This document shows positions 1-13,179 of a DNA stretch of 64,000 nt, piece by piece. Origin of the DNA: Heterodera schachtii. Taxonomy: Eukaryota; Nematoda; Chromadorea; Rhabditida; Heteroderidae. A program made the translations under genes and the position numbers. The stretch covers positions 523,709 to 587,708 of the forward strand of contig SIJG01000083.1 of assembly GCA_023374025.1 (NCBI GenBank). Direction: 5' to 3'. The number at the start of each line of letters is the position of its first letter. The first letter of the stretch is position 1. The notes under the pieces are model-generated. The model was not told where the DNA came from. It was given only the letters and a program-made list of their open reading frames with translations, and searched no databases.

Positions 1-59
1 CGGGGGATAAATCCAAAATCCCAATCACAGTAAAGGTGGAGTCCGTGACAGTTCTGAAC

Positions 60-3000
60 CTGTTGCATTGGGTTGTAGTTGAACCGTCCGCCGAACACCT
101 GCATGCCGAGCAGGGCGAAGATGACGATGAACAGGAACAGCAGCAACAGCAGAGAGATGATGGAGCGCAAGGAGGACAAAAGTGAAGTGATCAACTGACT
201 GAACAAAGAGAGAGGGGAAAGGAAATTAGTGATCAGAACAATCAGTGATCGGAAGGAAATGGGAGAGCAAAATGTATGATGGATTGATCAGTGGGATCAT
301 TGGCTAAGAAATAGGTGATCAAAACAATCAGTGATCGGAAGGATATGTGAGAGCAAATTTGTGATGGGTTGATTGATCAATGGGATCATTCATTGGCTAT
401 CTATCACTGATTGAAAGGTGGATGCTCAGAAGATCAGAGAAACGAGTGATCGGAGGAAAATGGAAAACAAATTGGAGATGGGAATTGATTGATCAATAAG
501 ATCATTTGGCTATCTATCACTGGTTAATTGTTGATGGATTGATCAGTGGGATCATTGGCTATCTATCACTGATTGAAGAAAGGTGGGTGATCAGAAGAGT
601 GTGTGTGATCTGTTTTAGCGGCTTCAACAGTTTTTTTTACCTCAGTGCCGTCCAATATTTGGTGACTTTAAAAATGCGCAACAGACGTGCGGAACGGAGC
701 ACAGAAATGCCCAACGGCTTCATGAACTCGAAGTAAACAAGCACAAACTCGATGATGGAGCTGATCACAATGAAACAGTCGAACCGATTGAATTGGCTGT
801 TCATGTACTGAAACAACGGCACGGCAAAATTATTCACTCATTCATTCGTAGGGATATGCCTTTGCATTTAAACACTCATTGTAATAACTTTTAAGTATTT
901 CCTATCTTTTGGATTTTAATATTCGAATTTAAAACTATTTTAAATTACCGAAAAAATCAATTAATTTTTTAATTTTATTTTAGTTCTCCGATTTTTTATT
1001 CCTTCCGAATCATATCATTTGGCAGGCTCATATTTATGTATATGCCCGATTTAGACAGCCCGGTTTTCGGTAGGTTCTGCTCGAGAGTCTCGGTCCAGGC
1101 CCGTAGGCAGAAAACCCGAAAAGGCTTTTTCGTTTCTTTGCACCAAAAATATTTTTCCCAGTGTTTCTTTTTTCTCAAAATTTTCAGCGCCGGGGAAAAA
1201 AGCAGGAATTTATTTATAAAACAGATTTCGCCAAAAAACGATCAAATTTTTGTCAAATTTTTCTTGAAAAATTATTAATTTTTCATTCCGGGGGGGGGGG
1301 GGGGAATTCCTGCCCCCCCCCCCTTTTTCTCGCTTGGCTATGGGCCTGTCTCGGTTTGAGTCTCGACTCGAGAAAGCCCCAGATTTTTAGGTTTTCTGTC
1401 TCTAATTGAGTCTCGGTTTTTCAGTCTCTGTCTCTAGCAGGCCAACACATTTGTGTCTTTTAAATGACTGTGAATGCCGATGAAATTAGCTCATCAACTT
1501 TTGGCTCCTCAATCATCCGACGATTGGCATTTGTTCCATTTGAACATGCCGAAAAGCCCAATTGAAAAGCATAAAAGTGCCACCTGAAGAAGGCCCAACG
1601 AGTACATTTTGAGCAGCATTTCCATGGTGAACAGAACGACAAAGAACAGATTGGCACCAGTTTGGAAATGGTCCAACCACTGCTCCTGGCCATGGTGTTC
1701 AGAAGGTGAGCACCAAAGTGTTGAGGAACACCAGCACAATGACCAGCCAATAGAACTTGAAAAAAAACAAAACTAAAATAGGCAAAATAAAATTTGAAAA
1801 AATAAAATTAATTTTGGAAATTTTATAAAAACATTTAGGGGCTTCATTATATCGGATATAAAATAAAATTGATCAAATATATTATAATAATTATTGCATT
1901 TTAAAATTCAGGCGATAATATTGTAAAATACAGTAATGCACATATTCATTCTTTAAAAAAAATTAAATAATTAAAATTTAAGAGACATTTTTAATCTTTA
2001 TTTAATATAAACTTAGAGAAAATTTTAAAAGTTTTTTAAATTTTAAAATAAAAATGTATATGTTCTCTTATTTGGTTTGAATTTAATGCACATTTAGAAA
2101 AAAAGGTAATTTTCAAAATTAATTGAGTACTGTAATACATACAGTAAGGTAGAATTACTGTTCCCTCGGTATAAGTCAAAAATTAAAAAATTCCTTCCCA
2201 TTTTTAAATGTGTAAGAATAACTATTTTTTGTTGGCTTACCGAACACCCTGCCAAAATTGGATACTGTAATACAGTAGACTTAATTTTTCTTATAAACCC
2301 AAAACTCGCAAAAAATTAGCAATTTTGTACAAATTCCGTTAACTTGTAGGCCTCGGAATTACAAAATTGCCAAAAAAAATCTTGGGCCTCGGCTCCCCCC
2401 CCCCACCTCGCCCCATTCGCCGCGCCTACCGTCTGCGATTTGACCATGCGACGGCACCCGCGGCGACACCGCCGGTTCATCCGCTGCAACAGTCGCCACT
2501 GCGTCAGCAACGCGGACGGTCGCTGCGTCTCGCCGTCGCTGTGCTCGCCGTCCTCGTCGCCGTCGCCGGCGCCCGACTCGCCATGTTCGTCCGCGTGTTC
2601 GTCGTCGCCCAACTGCTCGATGTCCTCCGCCTGCGTGATCCAGTCCAGGTAGCCCTTCAGGTCCTCCTCCAGCTGCTGCTTCTCGCGGAATTTCTGTACC
2701 AAATTAAGCTATTGATCACTTTGTCAACAAATTTTCATGCATTGATTGATCAATGGCATTGGTTGGATCGATCGAAGATGGTGACCAAAATGATCACTTT
2801 CTTTCCGATTGATCATTTTCTCAAAAAATTATCTTTTTTTTCTATTGATCATTTCTTTTTCCGATTGGTTTTTTTTTCAAAAAATGAAATTGATCAGTTT
2901 TTTAAATCGATCAAAATGACAAATCACTTTTGTTCTGATCAACCGAAAATGTTTCGGCAAATTTTTCATGTCAAACGAATGATCAGAAATTCTTGGAGGA

Positions 3001-6000
3001 ATTTTAAATTATTTTTGAAATGGCACTAAACGTTTCGCCAATATTTTTGATTTTTTTAATTGCCTGAAAAAGTCCGCGCGCGTTGGCCTTCTCCCGCTCC
3101 TTGGAGAACTCTCCGGACAGAACACCCAACACCAAATTGAGCACGAAAAAGGAGCCGAGAATGACCAAAGTGACGAAGTAAATCCAAGGCCATTCCCGGC
3201 CCACCGCATCATTAACCGGAAAAGGAAATGGAAATTAAATTTAAAATCGAAAATTTATGTAATTAAAAAAACAATTTTAAAAATTTTAGATTATTTATTC
3301 TTAAAATTCATTTTTCATCGAAAAATAAATTTGTTATTTTAATTCCTAATCAAAGTTTCTTTTTGAAAATCAAAATAAAATTCTATTTTAATAATATTTT
3401 TTACAATATTTTTATTAAATTTGCAAAAAACATAAAATAAATTAATAATAATATGATTTTTATAGAATAATTAATTAGTATTAAATTACTTAAGCCTAAC
3501 ATAAGCCTAGGCTTTAGCCTAAGCCTAAGATTAATCGCTTCTTCTCTCACCCAATACATCACTTCTGTCCATCCCTCCAGCGAAACGCATTGGAACACCG
3601 TAAGCATTGCGAGGCCAATGTTGTCAAAGTTGGTGATGCCATTGTTGGGGCCCTGCGCGGAAATATTCAAATAAAGTGCCAATGAAAATAGAAAAAATAA
3701 TTTTAAACAAAATGTAAATTGAATGGGAAATCTTTCCAAAATATTTATATAATTTCACTTTATGAATTGAATTAATTTTCCTAAATTGAATTTTTTTGGA
3801 GTGCCCAGGGTTTAAAAAAATTTAAATTTTGGCACTTTTAAATTTCTTAAAAAAAAAAAAAAAAATTAATTCTGGCACTTTTTAAAATTCTTTAAAAATT
3901 TAAATTTTGGCACTTTTTAATGCACTTCCCACTGACCATCCATGTTGTGTTGTGAGAGCAAAGCCATTTGTGCCGCACCGAATGAATGGCCGAGGCGGAG
4001 GAAGGCTCACAATGGTAGGCACTGGAGGCGAAGCCACAAGTCTAAGAAAAACGGGGGCAAAGTGCCAATGTCAAAAAAATGGGAACTTACGGACGGATCT
4101 TTTTGTGCCAATTCAAGGGTCACCGAATCGATGCTTCAAAAGAATTGTTAATGAGTTTTTTGGGATAAAATTTTAAGAAAAATCTTTTTCCATTAAATAA
4201 AAAAGAAAACTTTTCCAAAAATCATAAATTCAATTTCACTAAATTTTCGTCTTAAATTTTCCAAATGTTTCAAATTTTCTCAAACGCCCGTCAACCAACC
4301 ATGTGGAGTGCAGCTTGCCACAGAACAGCTCCAACCCGATGATGGCATAGATGAGGATGACGAAGAGGACGAGCAGTGCGATGTGCAGCAACGGAATCAT
4401 GGCACGAAGAATGGCATTCAGAACGACTTGGAGACCTGAGAGGCAAAAAATGGGGGAGAAAAATGGGCTGAGGAAAGCCAAGCCGAAAAAGGGCGTGGAC
4501 GGACCAGCAAGGGATTGATATGCTCGAGATTCTCGAGTCAAGAATTTCTGGGCTTTTTGCCATATTTCAATCGTCGACTACAGTCGGATTACGGTAACAA
4601 CCGATCAATGAAAAATTACGATGATTTCCCCGTATAGTAATTGAAAAATGTGCCAAACCTAAAAGGGCATAGACGGACCAGCAAAGGATTGATATGCTCG
4701 ATATTCTCAAGTCAATAAGCTTTTTGGCACAATTCAATCGTCAACTATGGTAGGACTCTGGTACAACACATTTAATAAAAAATTACGGTAATTTCCCCAT
4801 ACAGTAATTGAAAATTTTTGGGTTTTCAAAATTTGTGCCCTCCTCTGCGCTCACTTGGCACGTTGGACACAAGTCGAAGCGGGCGAAGAACGCGAAATGC
4901 CCGCAATGCCTTGACGTCAAATGCCTGGATGTTGATCCGGGAAAGCACTGTGCTGATCAGACTGAAAATGATTACAATTCATTGAATTTAAATTAAAAAT
5001 TAAAAAAAAAATAAAATAAAATGCACACCCGATAACAACAATGATAAAGTCGAGGATATTCCACGCGTTTCGCAGATAGGCACCCGGATGGCACAGAAGA
5101 CCGAGCGCGATCACTTTGATCACACACTGATCAGAAAAGAAAATTGAATGATAATCCGATTTAATTATATGTTGAATTGATTTAATTGTTTTCAAATGGG
5201 TCGAAAGGCTTTTACTAATTATTTTGATAAAAATTTATTAAATAAAATAAATTCCAATTCATATTTAGAATAAATAAACGCAGTAACATTATGGACTAAT
5301 ATAAATTAATATTTATTAAATTAAAATTCAATTAAATAATTTAATAATTATTTTTTAAGAAATTAAAATTATTTCCTTTTTAAATTGATTTATTTATTTC
5401 TTCTTTGATTTTTTACCTCTGCTGTGAATACAACAATGAAAAGGTTCTCCAAATTTTCCTATAAAAAAGAATTTTTATTTATTTATTATTTATTTTTGCC
5501 ATTTTTAACCGACCAAAACGGTGTTTTTCATGTCAGAATCTTGCGCAGGATAAGGCTGATAAACGGCTAAGGCAATGCAATTACCGCAAATCATCTGAAA
5601 ATGGTATGATGAATCAATTTAAAATTAAATTAATACAAAAATTTAAAAATAAATTTTAAATATTAAAATTGCGAAGTAAATAAATGATAGTTTAATAAAA
5701 GAAATAAAAATAAAATTCTTAAATAGATATGAATAAATAAAAATTAATGAAAATAAATTTCTTCATTAAAAATGATAACTATGAACTTAATTTAAATAAA
5801 TAATTTGATCCAACAAAATTTTGTAAAAAAAATATGTTAATAAAAAATAAATTTTGCTATTTACTAAGCTTTTTCAAAATTTAAATGAAAATTATGAAAA
5901 AATTAATTAACTCTAAAAAATTTATATAAAAAATTTCTATTTTCGTTCAAAATAATTTTGATAAAAAACGAATAAAAAAACAAATTAAATTTAAATTTTA

Positions 6001-6912
6001 AATTAATTCCGTGAAAATTGTGCACCATTAAAATGAGCCATTCAAAGGGGCGCCATTCGGTGATCGAAATGCACGCCCTTCTGATCGGATTTTGCACCGT
6101 CAAACACATCAGCGACCGCTCGTTGCGCTCCACGGGCGTTTGTCGCAACGGTTTGCGCGATTGCATGCGACGCCGCGACTCGGGTTGAGTGGAGGCCGCC
6201 ACCGCCGCCTTAATTGACGGACCAATTGATTGGCTAATTAGGGGATAATTAAGCGGCGATTAGCCGAGCTTTGTCAGTTGTTCTGAGCCAAATTGCGTCA
6301 TTAAGCACTTCAACTTCAATCACTAAGGCAATGTGATCAGTCATTTATTTCTCAGCCGATGAACAAGCTCTGATAAGCCTGCCTAGGCCAATTCAGTGAT
6401 CTGATCAGATAGAACAATGATCAGCTCTATCAACCGGCTGATCAGTTCCGATCATTGAATTTTTCCATTAATTAGCCCCTCTTTTAGTTTTTATCACTCG
6501 TCATCAATCAGTGATCCGATCAGCTTGGTTATTGATAAGCATCAATCTGATCAGTGTTCATCACTGCGTAGTTTCCAATTTTTATCACTTGTTATCATCA
6601 CCCTCTGATCAGTGTTCTTCCGATCAGAGTTTTTTGTGTTTCTCTTCTGCCTGCCTGCAATGTCTGCTGCCACAGATCGGTCCGCGTTGTCGTCGGTGCG
6701 CTGCCGTTCAGCGGCGTCGATGCCATGCCGCCCACGCCGTCCGCGACAAGGGCATTTGTCGCCGTGCCGCCATTGTCCGCACCGTTGCCACCCTCTTGCG
6801 ACGCGGAGCCGTTGAACGCCGCGTTGCTGAACGCACCGCTCGCCCCCGTGTTGTGGTGATACGGCACACCGGCGTCGCCGCCGGCGCGCCCCCCGTCATC
6901 CGACGAAAACAT
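60..6912 (-). CDS. egl-19: L-type voltage-gated calcium channel alpha-1 subunit, 5' half (EGL-19 ortholog), partial
   Basis: Pore-forming subunit of a plasma-membrane L-type Ca2+ channel that drives muscle and pharyngeal excitation in nematodes. Fifteen exons fit in phase: 6655-6912, 6026-6208, 5514-5594, 5417-5458, 5029-5126, 4855-4961, 4300-4435, 4091-4133, 3937-4041, 3551-3652, 3064-3216, 2430-2693, 1584-1755, 641-807, 60-198; the rest lies beyond the left edge. Seen: N-terminal LWQQTLQ, domain I S1 to S6 including the S4 run [17 protein letters not shown], the pore [11 protein letters not shown]...SLEGWTE with the selectivity glutamate, the beta-subunit-binding AID ([21 protein letters not shown] region), then domain II S1 to S5 ([27 protein letters not shown]). 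These match Cav1/EGL-19 rather than UNC-2 or CCA-1. Oddities: an apparent +1 frameshift near 1703 in domain II S1-S2, a missing AG acceptor before 3216, and two GC donors (6649-6654, 3058-3063). ATG at 6912 is the first in frame. The short exon 3937-4041 is the least certain. Confidence 0.9.
199..640. repeat. Imperfect tandem repeats rich in TGATCA, in an egl-19 intron
   Basis: The intron between the last two egl-19 exons holds about four degenerate units of roughly 100 bp. Each contains GTGATCGGAAGGA-like and TTGATCAGTGGGATCATTGG-like segments followed by GGCTATCTATCACTG. The palindrome TGATCA or its half sites recur every few tens of bases. No coding potential is visible. Confidence 0.6.
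1096..1348. mobile_element. Non-autonomous hAT-like MITE with a G-tract (family A, copy 1)
   Basis: The element begins CAGGCCCGTAGG and ends with the inverted form ATGGGCCTG. It carries a run of about 14 G near its right end, followed by a C-run. Flanking octamers are TCTCGGTC and TCTCGGTT (7 of 8 identical), which looks like an 8-bp target-site duplication as made by hAT transposases. There is no ORF inside. It sits in an egl-19 intron. Confidence 0.6.
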
Positions 6913-7189
6913 TGGCACGCGGCACACGAAATAATCACACAGACTACGGCACTACTAAAACGGCAAAAAAGGGCTATCAATTATCAGAATTAGATCATTG
7001 GATATACAAGGTGTCGCTCTAATCAATATTTATTGACCCCACAGTGATTAATTGGACAAAAAAAAATAAAAGTTGCTACCGGAAATTTTAGATCGATCCG
7101 ACCTCAAAAAAGCCAAAAGCACAATTTGGAAGAGGGGAGGGGGCAGCTGGTGGGAGACAAGCATCAGCAGAAGATAAAAGGGGGCTTAA

Positions 7190-7592
7190 AAGAGGAGAGA
7201 GAGAGAAGAAAGAGAGAGAGAAAGAGAGAGAGTGAGGAAGAGAGAGAGAGCATTTGGCCCAATCGCTGCTTCTTTTGTGAAGCAAGAGATTGGCGAGAGA
7301 GTGTGTGTAAGCAGGATAAAGACTGAGTGGGATGGAGAGAGTGAGAGAAGATGAGAGAATGACATTGGAATAGAGAGATATGTTGGCCAGGATTTGGGAG
7401 ATCCGGTGAGGTGATAGAGGTCGGAAAGGTAAGCGAGAGAGCAAAAGATAAAACGAAGAGAAAAAGATGTGGTAGAGAAGAGGAAAGAAACGAGTGCATG
7501 GGAAAGAGTGAGAGATACATGAGAGGGAGGGACAGAGAGAGGAAGCGAGAGAGAACGGGGGAGAGAGAGAGAGAGAGCGAGAACAGGGAGAG
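7190..7592 (+). repeat. GA-rich polypurine tract
   Basis: The top strand is almost continuously A and G, with repeated GAGAGA and GAAGAGAGAG units. ORFs crossing it encode only Arg/Glu/Lys or Ser/Leu low-complexity sequence and are artefacts. Confidence 0.8.
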
Positions 7593-8819
7593 ATTTGTGC
7601 ACGGATTACGGATTTGAGAGATCCGATCCGAATAGAAATTGCCACCAAAAAAGTGGGCAAACAGACAAAAAGCCGCCGGTGGATCCATCATAACATAGCA
7701 TAACAACAAAAGCAGCAGCAGCAGAAGCAGAAGGCAAAAAAAACCAATTGAGTGTCGAGACTCTCGAGAAGTGGGCGAAAAATAGGGGGAAACGAATGAA
7801 TGAAAGAATTGGGGGGGGGGGAGAAGGGAAGGGGTGATCAACGGAACGGAAGAATGGCAAACGGCGGGGGTGGGGAGGGAGGGAGGAAGGGAGGAATGTC
7901 CGGGCGAACCCGCCCGCCACCCGTTGGCCCGACAAATGGCGATAATTAATGGCCCGGTGGTATTGATTGATCAGAAAGTGATCAGGCCAAACGGGTGACG
8001 AAATATTGACCAGATCATTTAGGTGGCTGATCAATGCAAAATTTACACTATCATTCTGCCAATATTCAGCTGTTGAATAAATTTTCAAGCGGATTATTTG
8101 GGACTGATTTGGGGTGACCAAATTATATTTGAGGATGCCAGATTTAAAAAATTTTCAAAACGGGCATCAGTGGCTCAATGTCGTCAATCGTGAGAAAATG
8201 GGGCGGCTTATCAGCGGAACCATGACGAGGGACAGATGGGACGAATGAAAGTGCCCTCCTCGACGGGGTGGGCTTGGACAAAACAAAATTCCGGAGGACC
8301 AAAGACAATTGGCCATTTGGAAATAATTAATTGGTTGATTGGAAGTGATCGGAAGGAAGTGGACAGTTGGCCAAATTCAAACCGATCGTCGGCGATCGGA
8401 CGGGTGAGGAGGGGTCTGATCAAAGATTGATCAGCTGGACAAATACAATAAGTATTTAACAGAAAAGCGTGTCAGTGTGCCGTGCCATGCCGAGTAATTG
8501 CGGGACTCCAACCAACGAAAAGTAAGGTATAAATTTTGTGGCGTTATATAAATATTAAAAAATAATTTAAAAGTTCAAAATGGTAAAAAAATGGCACACT
8601 GAAAATGCTTAAAAAAGCTATAAAATTTAAATTTTAAGAAATGATAATTACCGAGAGGACAAAAAAAAAGTCTGCTAAACAAATTAAAGTGCGCCAAACT
8701 TTAAAAAGAGCGCACATTTATAATGCAAAAAAGAAAGATTTGTTTCCGCTTCATCGGGCGCAAAATGTCGTGCCATCGCCGGCGGCATTTTTGCCTTTGG
8801 TGCCGCCGGCAGCTCCTCC

Positions 8820-9060
8820 TTTCACTCTCTCTCTCTCTCTCCTTCCTTCTGCGAAGATGGCATACAAATATATATATGTATAGTATGTATTTTGGTGGTA
8901 ATACAATATGGCACGGGCACGTGCACGGGCAGAGAGAGGGAGAGAGAGAGAGAAAATGAGAGGGAGAGAGAGAGAGAGAGAAAAACGAGAGAGACAATTG
9001 CGGGAAGGAAACAGAGGGTGGCCAGAGAGAGCACAGGGAGCAGAGAAACAAAGAAAAAAT
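8820..9060. repeat. CT tract followed by GA tract
   Basis: A (CT)n run around 8822-8850 is followed at about 8928-9050 by GAGAGAG-rich sequence, so the polypyrimidine and polypurine strands switch. No gene evidence. Confidence 0.7.
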
Positions 9061-10594
9061 TACGCTAAATTATTGATCAGTTTTTGCTTCTTTGGCCAGA
9101 AGGGGTAACGTGATGCAAAAAAAAAGTGTTGAAAGCGGCACAAAATGCCAAAAGTTGTTCCATTAATTTAAAGAGCCGTGCCGCCAATAATTTTGGAAAA
9201 CGAAAATTGCCCAACATTCTTTGGTCTTTTTTAATTCTTGTCCAAAAATGGACACAAAATTGCTGTTTAAAATTGGAAAATTTTTTTTTGACAAATTAAC
9301 GCCCAATTTGAAAGTGACGCCACCGGCGGAATGCCCGGGGCGCTTTTTGTCCGTCTGAAAATGCCGTGGCCCTTTTTTTGTTTTGTCGCTTTTCCAATGA
9401 ACCCAAAGGGGGGGGGGGGGGGGGGAAGCGGAAGAAAGTAATTCATCATCCCATCCCATCCCTTCCGCCCCCGGGGGGCAAAAGTCCGACCGACGGAATG
9501 CCAATGCCAATTCTGACCCACCCGCAAAAGGCAATGAGTGAACGGTGCAGAAGCAAAAGCAGTGGAAGAAGAAGCTTCATCCATCAGTTAAGTCGGCAAA
9601 AAAAGCAAAAATCGAATTTTGTTTTCGGCACTTTTGGAGGGAAAGAAAAAATTTAGGAGAAAAAAAATTTTTTTTATTTAATTTCTAACATTGTAAAATC
9701 CCAAAATTTCATTTTTTGGCACTTCAATACAAATTGTTCCTCTAATTTATGTTTTTTTATTGCTTCGAGTCACCAAGGAGACGAACAGAAGGATAATTTT
9801 GAAATGAGAAGGGCGTGCGGGCACAAAAGATCAAAAACGGCAAAAAATTACAATATAAAATTTAAAATTGTTTAATGCCACGGGAATACGGTATTTGTAT
9901 GATTACACGAGCGATTACGGTAATTTGGGAGAGGGGCGAGGTATTTAATATAAAAGAAACAAAAAAATATGAGTTGAATTTCTCAATTTTATGATAAAAG
10001 ATAATAAATAAATAAAATAAAAAATTTTTTACAATTTTTTAAAATATTTCTAAAATAAAATTTAAAAAATAAATTTAATTATGTTGTGAGTAATTAAGAA
10101 AGAAATAATCGAATTGTAAATCGAAATAAATTTAATTTTAAATTTTGCCGCGTTACAAAAATTTAAATTATTCCTTTTGAAAAAAAAAAATGGCACTGAT
10201 TTTTTAGTCATCAAAGTCAAAGGAATAAAGGCGGGGGGACAGCATTTGTTAGCGCCATATTCATTCCCATTCAAGCGAAATTGGCCCCAAAGGCGTGGCG
10301 GCGGCACCCGCGGCGGCGGAAGAAGCGAAATGCGGCGACGCCAATGGCAAAGCGACGCACGCGTCGGAGGACGGACGGCACAAAAAAATGGCATTTTTCA
10401 GTCCCCGCAGGGCTTAACAGTGGGGCAACCAAAGTGAAAAAAGGAAGGAAAAGCAGTCAGACAAGAAAAAAAAAAACAAAAAAAGGATGGGGGTAAATGG
10501 CATTGAAATGAATACACCCACACCAGCAGCAGTGCCGAGAATGGTGGGAGAATGGCATGGAAAATGGGGGGATTGTGGTGGGGAAATGGAAAGA

Positions 10595-10725
10595 GGGAAA
10601 AAGTTTAGGAGAGATAGAGAGAGAGAAAGGAGGAAGTGGAGGGAAGAAGGGAGAAAGATAAAGGGAAGAAGAGAGAGGGGAGAAAGTTAGAGGGAAGAAG
10701 AGAGAGAGGGGAAGGAAGAGGGAAC

Positions 10726-10764
<39 letters not shown>

Positions 10765-11310
10765 GGGGAGAGAGATAGAGGGAAGAAGAGAGAGAGGAGA
10801 AAGTTAGAGGGAAGAAGAGAGAGAGGGGAAGGAAGAGAGGGAACAAAAGAGAGAGAGAGAGAGAGCGGGGAGAGAGAAGGGAGGAAGAGAGAGGGAAGAA
10901 GAGAGAAGGGAGAAAGATAGAGAGAAGAGGGAGAAAGATAGAGGGAAGAAGAGAGAGGGGAGAAAGTTAGAGGGAAGAAGAGAGAGAGGGGAAGGAAGAG
11001 AGGGAACAAAAGAGAGAGAGAGAGAGAGAGCGGGGAGAGAGAAGGGAGGAAGAGAGAGGGAAGAAGAGAGAAGGGAGAAAGATAGAGAGAAGGGAGAAAG
11101 ATAGAGGGAAGAAGAGAGAGAGGGAGAGAGAAATGAGGAAATAGAGGGAAGAAGAGAGAAGGGAGAAAGATAGAGGGAAGAAGAGAGAGAGGGGAAGGAA
11201 GAGAGGGAACAAAAGAGAGAGAGAGAGAGAGCGGGGAGAGAGAAGGGAGGAAGAGAGAGGGAAGAAGAGAAAGGAGAAAGATAGAGGGAAGAAGAGAGAG
11301 GGGAGTAAGC
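10595..11310 (+). repeat. Polypurine minisatellite of about 0.7 kb
   Basis: The top strand is nearly pure A/G. Shorter GAAGAGAGAGGGGA units are arranged in a higher-order repeat: the segment AGGAAGAGAGGGAACAAAAG, or a close variant, recurs near 10710, 10830, 10990 and 11195, each time followed by (GA)n and a GCGGGGAGAGAGAAGGGAGG block. Such mirror-like tracts can form triplex DNA; that is general knowledge and has not been tested here. Confidence 0.8.
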
Positions 11311-13179
11311 AGAACTACATTATAGAAAAAAGCAAGGAAGAGAAAATTTTGATCACATACAACCCATAACAATAAGCTCTGATAAATTGGTATATTTATG
11401 ACTTTGACTTCATCGTCTGCTGCTGTCTGCTGATGGTCGCTTCTCTCATAGTCTTTTCATTAGCTCGAAAATTTATCAAACACTTTTTCTAAATATTTTA
11501 AATGCTTAATAATATTTGTTTTATTTTTTAATTGGATTAAATTAATATTCTCACTAACTCTTACATCTCGAGCCATGTCATTAATTACCCCCTTCTATTT
11601 AATGGCCATTAAAGCATTGCTAATAGATAAAACAAAATATATATTTTTTAATGTTTTACTCTCGATTAAATGCAATTAAATAATAAATTTTTAACATTTA
11701 AATTTTCTCCAATAAAAATAAAATAAAAAACGAAAATGTGAAACCAAAATTCAAATAGGAAAAGAGAGAGCAATAATAATAATATAAGAAGAAAACGAAC
11801 AATGAATGAACGAATGAATGGAGGAAAAAATGGAAAAAATATATAATAAAAATTTAATAATTTGGTCCATAATTAATTTTTGTATATGTATAAAAAGCGG
11901 AATAAAATTAAAAATAATTATTTTTTTTGCGCGAGTGGACGCATCGAATGAATTCGAATGAATGTGTTGTCTTTGTTTGGTGATGTTGTTGTGTTGTGTT
12001 TGCTCTGCTTCTGTGCTGCTTAGTGATGATGAGGAGCATGTTGAAATGTGCCAAAAAGGAAAAACAAATATTTAGAAGTGAAATAGGACGGCATCGATGG
12101 GACTGTGTGTGGAAAAGGGAGAAAATGGGGACGAGATTGTGGCATGCATCCGGCCTGTATTGTACTGTTCGAAAGGTTTGATACAAGTGTCGGTTGATTC
12201 GAGAGTCTCGAGCTTTTTGAGGCACCGAGTCTCGGACTAAGCGACCTGAATACATGCCACAAATGGCAAAAGTGAAACTAAAACCAAAGTTTGGCGGCGG
12301 CTCCGTGCCAATTTTGGGCTAGCTTTTATAATTTTGTATGAAAAATAAGAATCAGCTAAAATAAATTATGATAAGCCGAGGTTGCGGATGCAAAATGGCA
12401 CTTTTTGAGTGGTGCCATGGAAAAGAATGAAAAAGAATTTGGCACGGATTTTTTTTTCGTCTCATCGCTGCCATCCACAACAAAACATTATGAAAAAGAA
12501 ACAATAAATTATGTAAATGGTGAAATAGTGAATGCAAGCAAACGAGAGGGAAGAAGCACATGTGTTCAGTTTGGTGTGTCGTTGGACGAGATTTTCGGCA
12601 TGGGATGGAGGAAAATGGGGGGGGGGAATTGGTCACTCACTCAATAAGTCAAGACACACATTTTTTCAATGCCTAATTGTACAAGAGAAGATGATTGTTC
12701 GAGACTCTCGTCACTGGACATTCGAAGGAAAGGAAACAACATCGTTGGCACACACGAGCTGTCTGTCCAAGGGGCACAGATGCCATCAATGCTTTTAAAA
12801 ATACTTTTTTTTTTATTCCAAAACAAAGTGCCAATGAGCAAAAGAGTGACAGAAGAGGGTGACGAGGGCAATGGAACGAAGGAAGAAGGAAGGGGAGGGA
12901 TGAGGAAGGAAGAGGAGGAAGGAGGTCAATCAAAGTTCAAATGGGTCGATCACACACGCACGCAGACACACAGCACGGGGCAATAACAGAAACAGCGAGA
13001 GAGATGGTGGGAGAGAGAGAGAGAGAGACGAAGTGAGCAGCGGAGGAGAACGGTGGGCGATACGGTACAAGAAAAAGTGGGAGACGGCGGTGGCGGCACG
13101 AATGATCATCACCAGCAGCACGGCCAACCGCACGGCAGCAAGCAGTTCAATAACAATAAATTGTCAGTCATCAGCCGCC

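Larger units (their letters stand above)
6913..13179. other. Gene-poor interval between ldb-1 and egl-19
   Basis: No credible exon was found on either strand. It contains long GA/CT purine tracts (7190-7592, 8820-9060, 10595-11310), a G-run near 9409, AT-rich DNA at 9660-10180 and 11500-11930, and scattered TGATCA and CTCGAGAGTCTCGAG-like palindromes (7755, 12200, 12696). Lying immediately 5' of egl-19, it probably contains that gene's promoter and any trans-splice outron, but no defined element could be recognised. Confidence 0.5.

Noticed and set aside
2367..3029. 220-codon plus-strand ORF over the egl-19 I-II linker
   Set aside because: Antisense shadow of the GC-rich minus-strand exon 2430-2693.
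10605..11372. 255-codon minus-strand ORF rich in Leu/Ser/Phe/Pro, and similar ORFs at 7164-7841
   Set aside because: They are translations of the polypurine/polypyrimidine repeats, with no splice, start or homology support.
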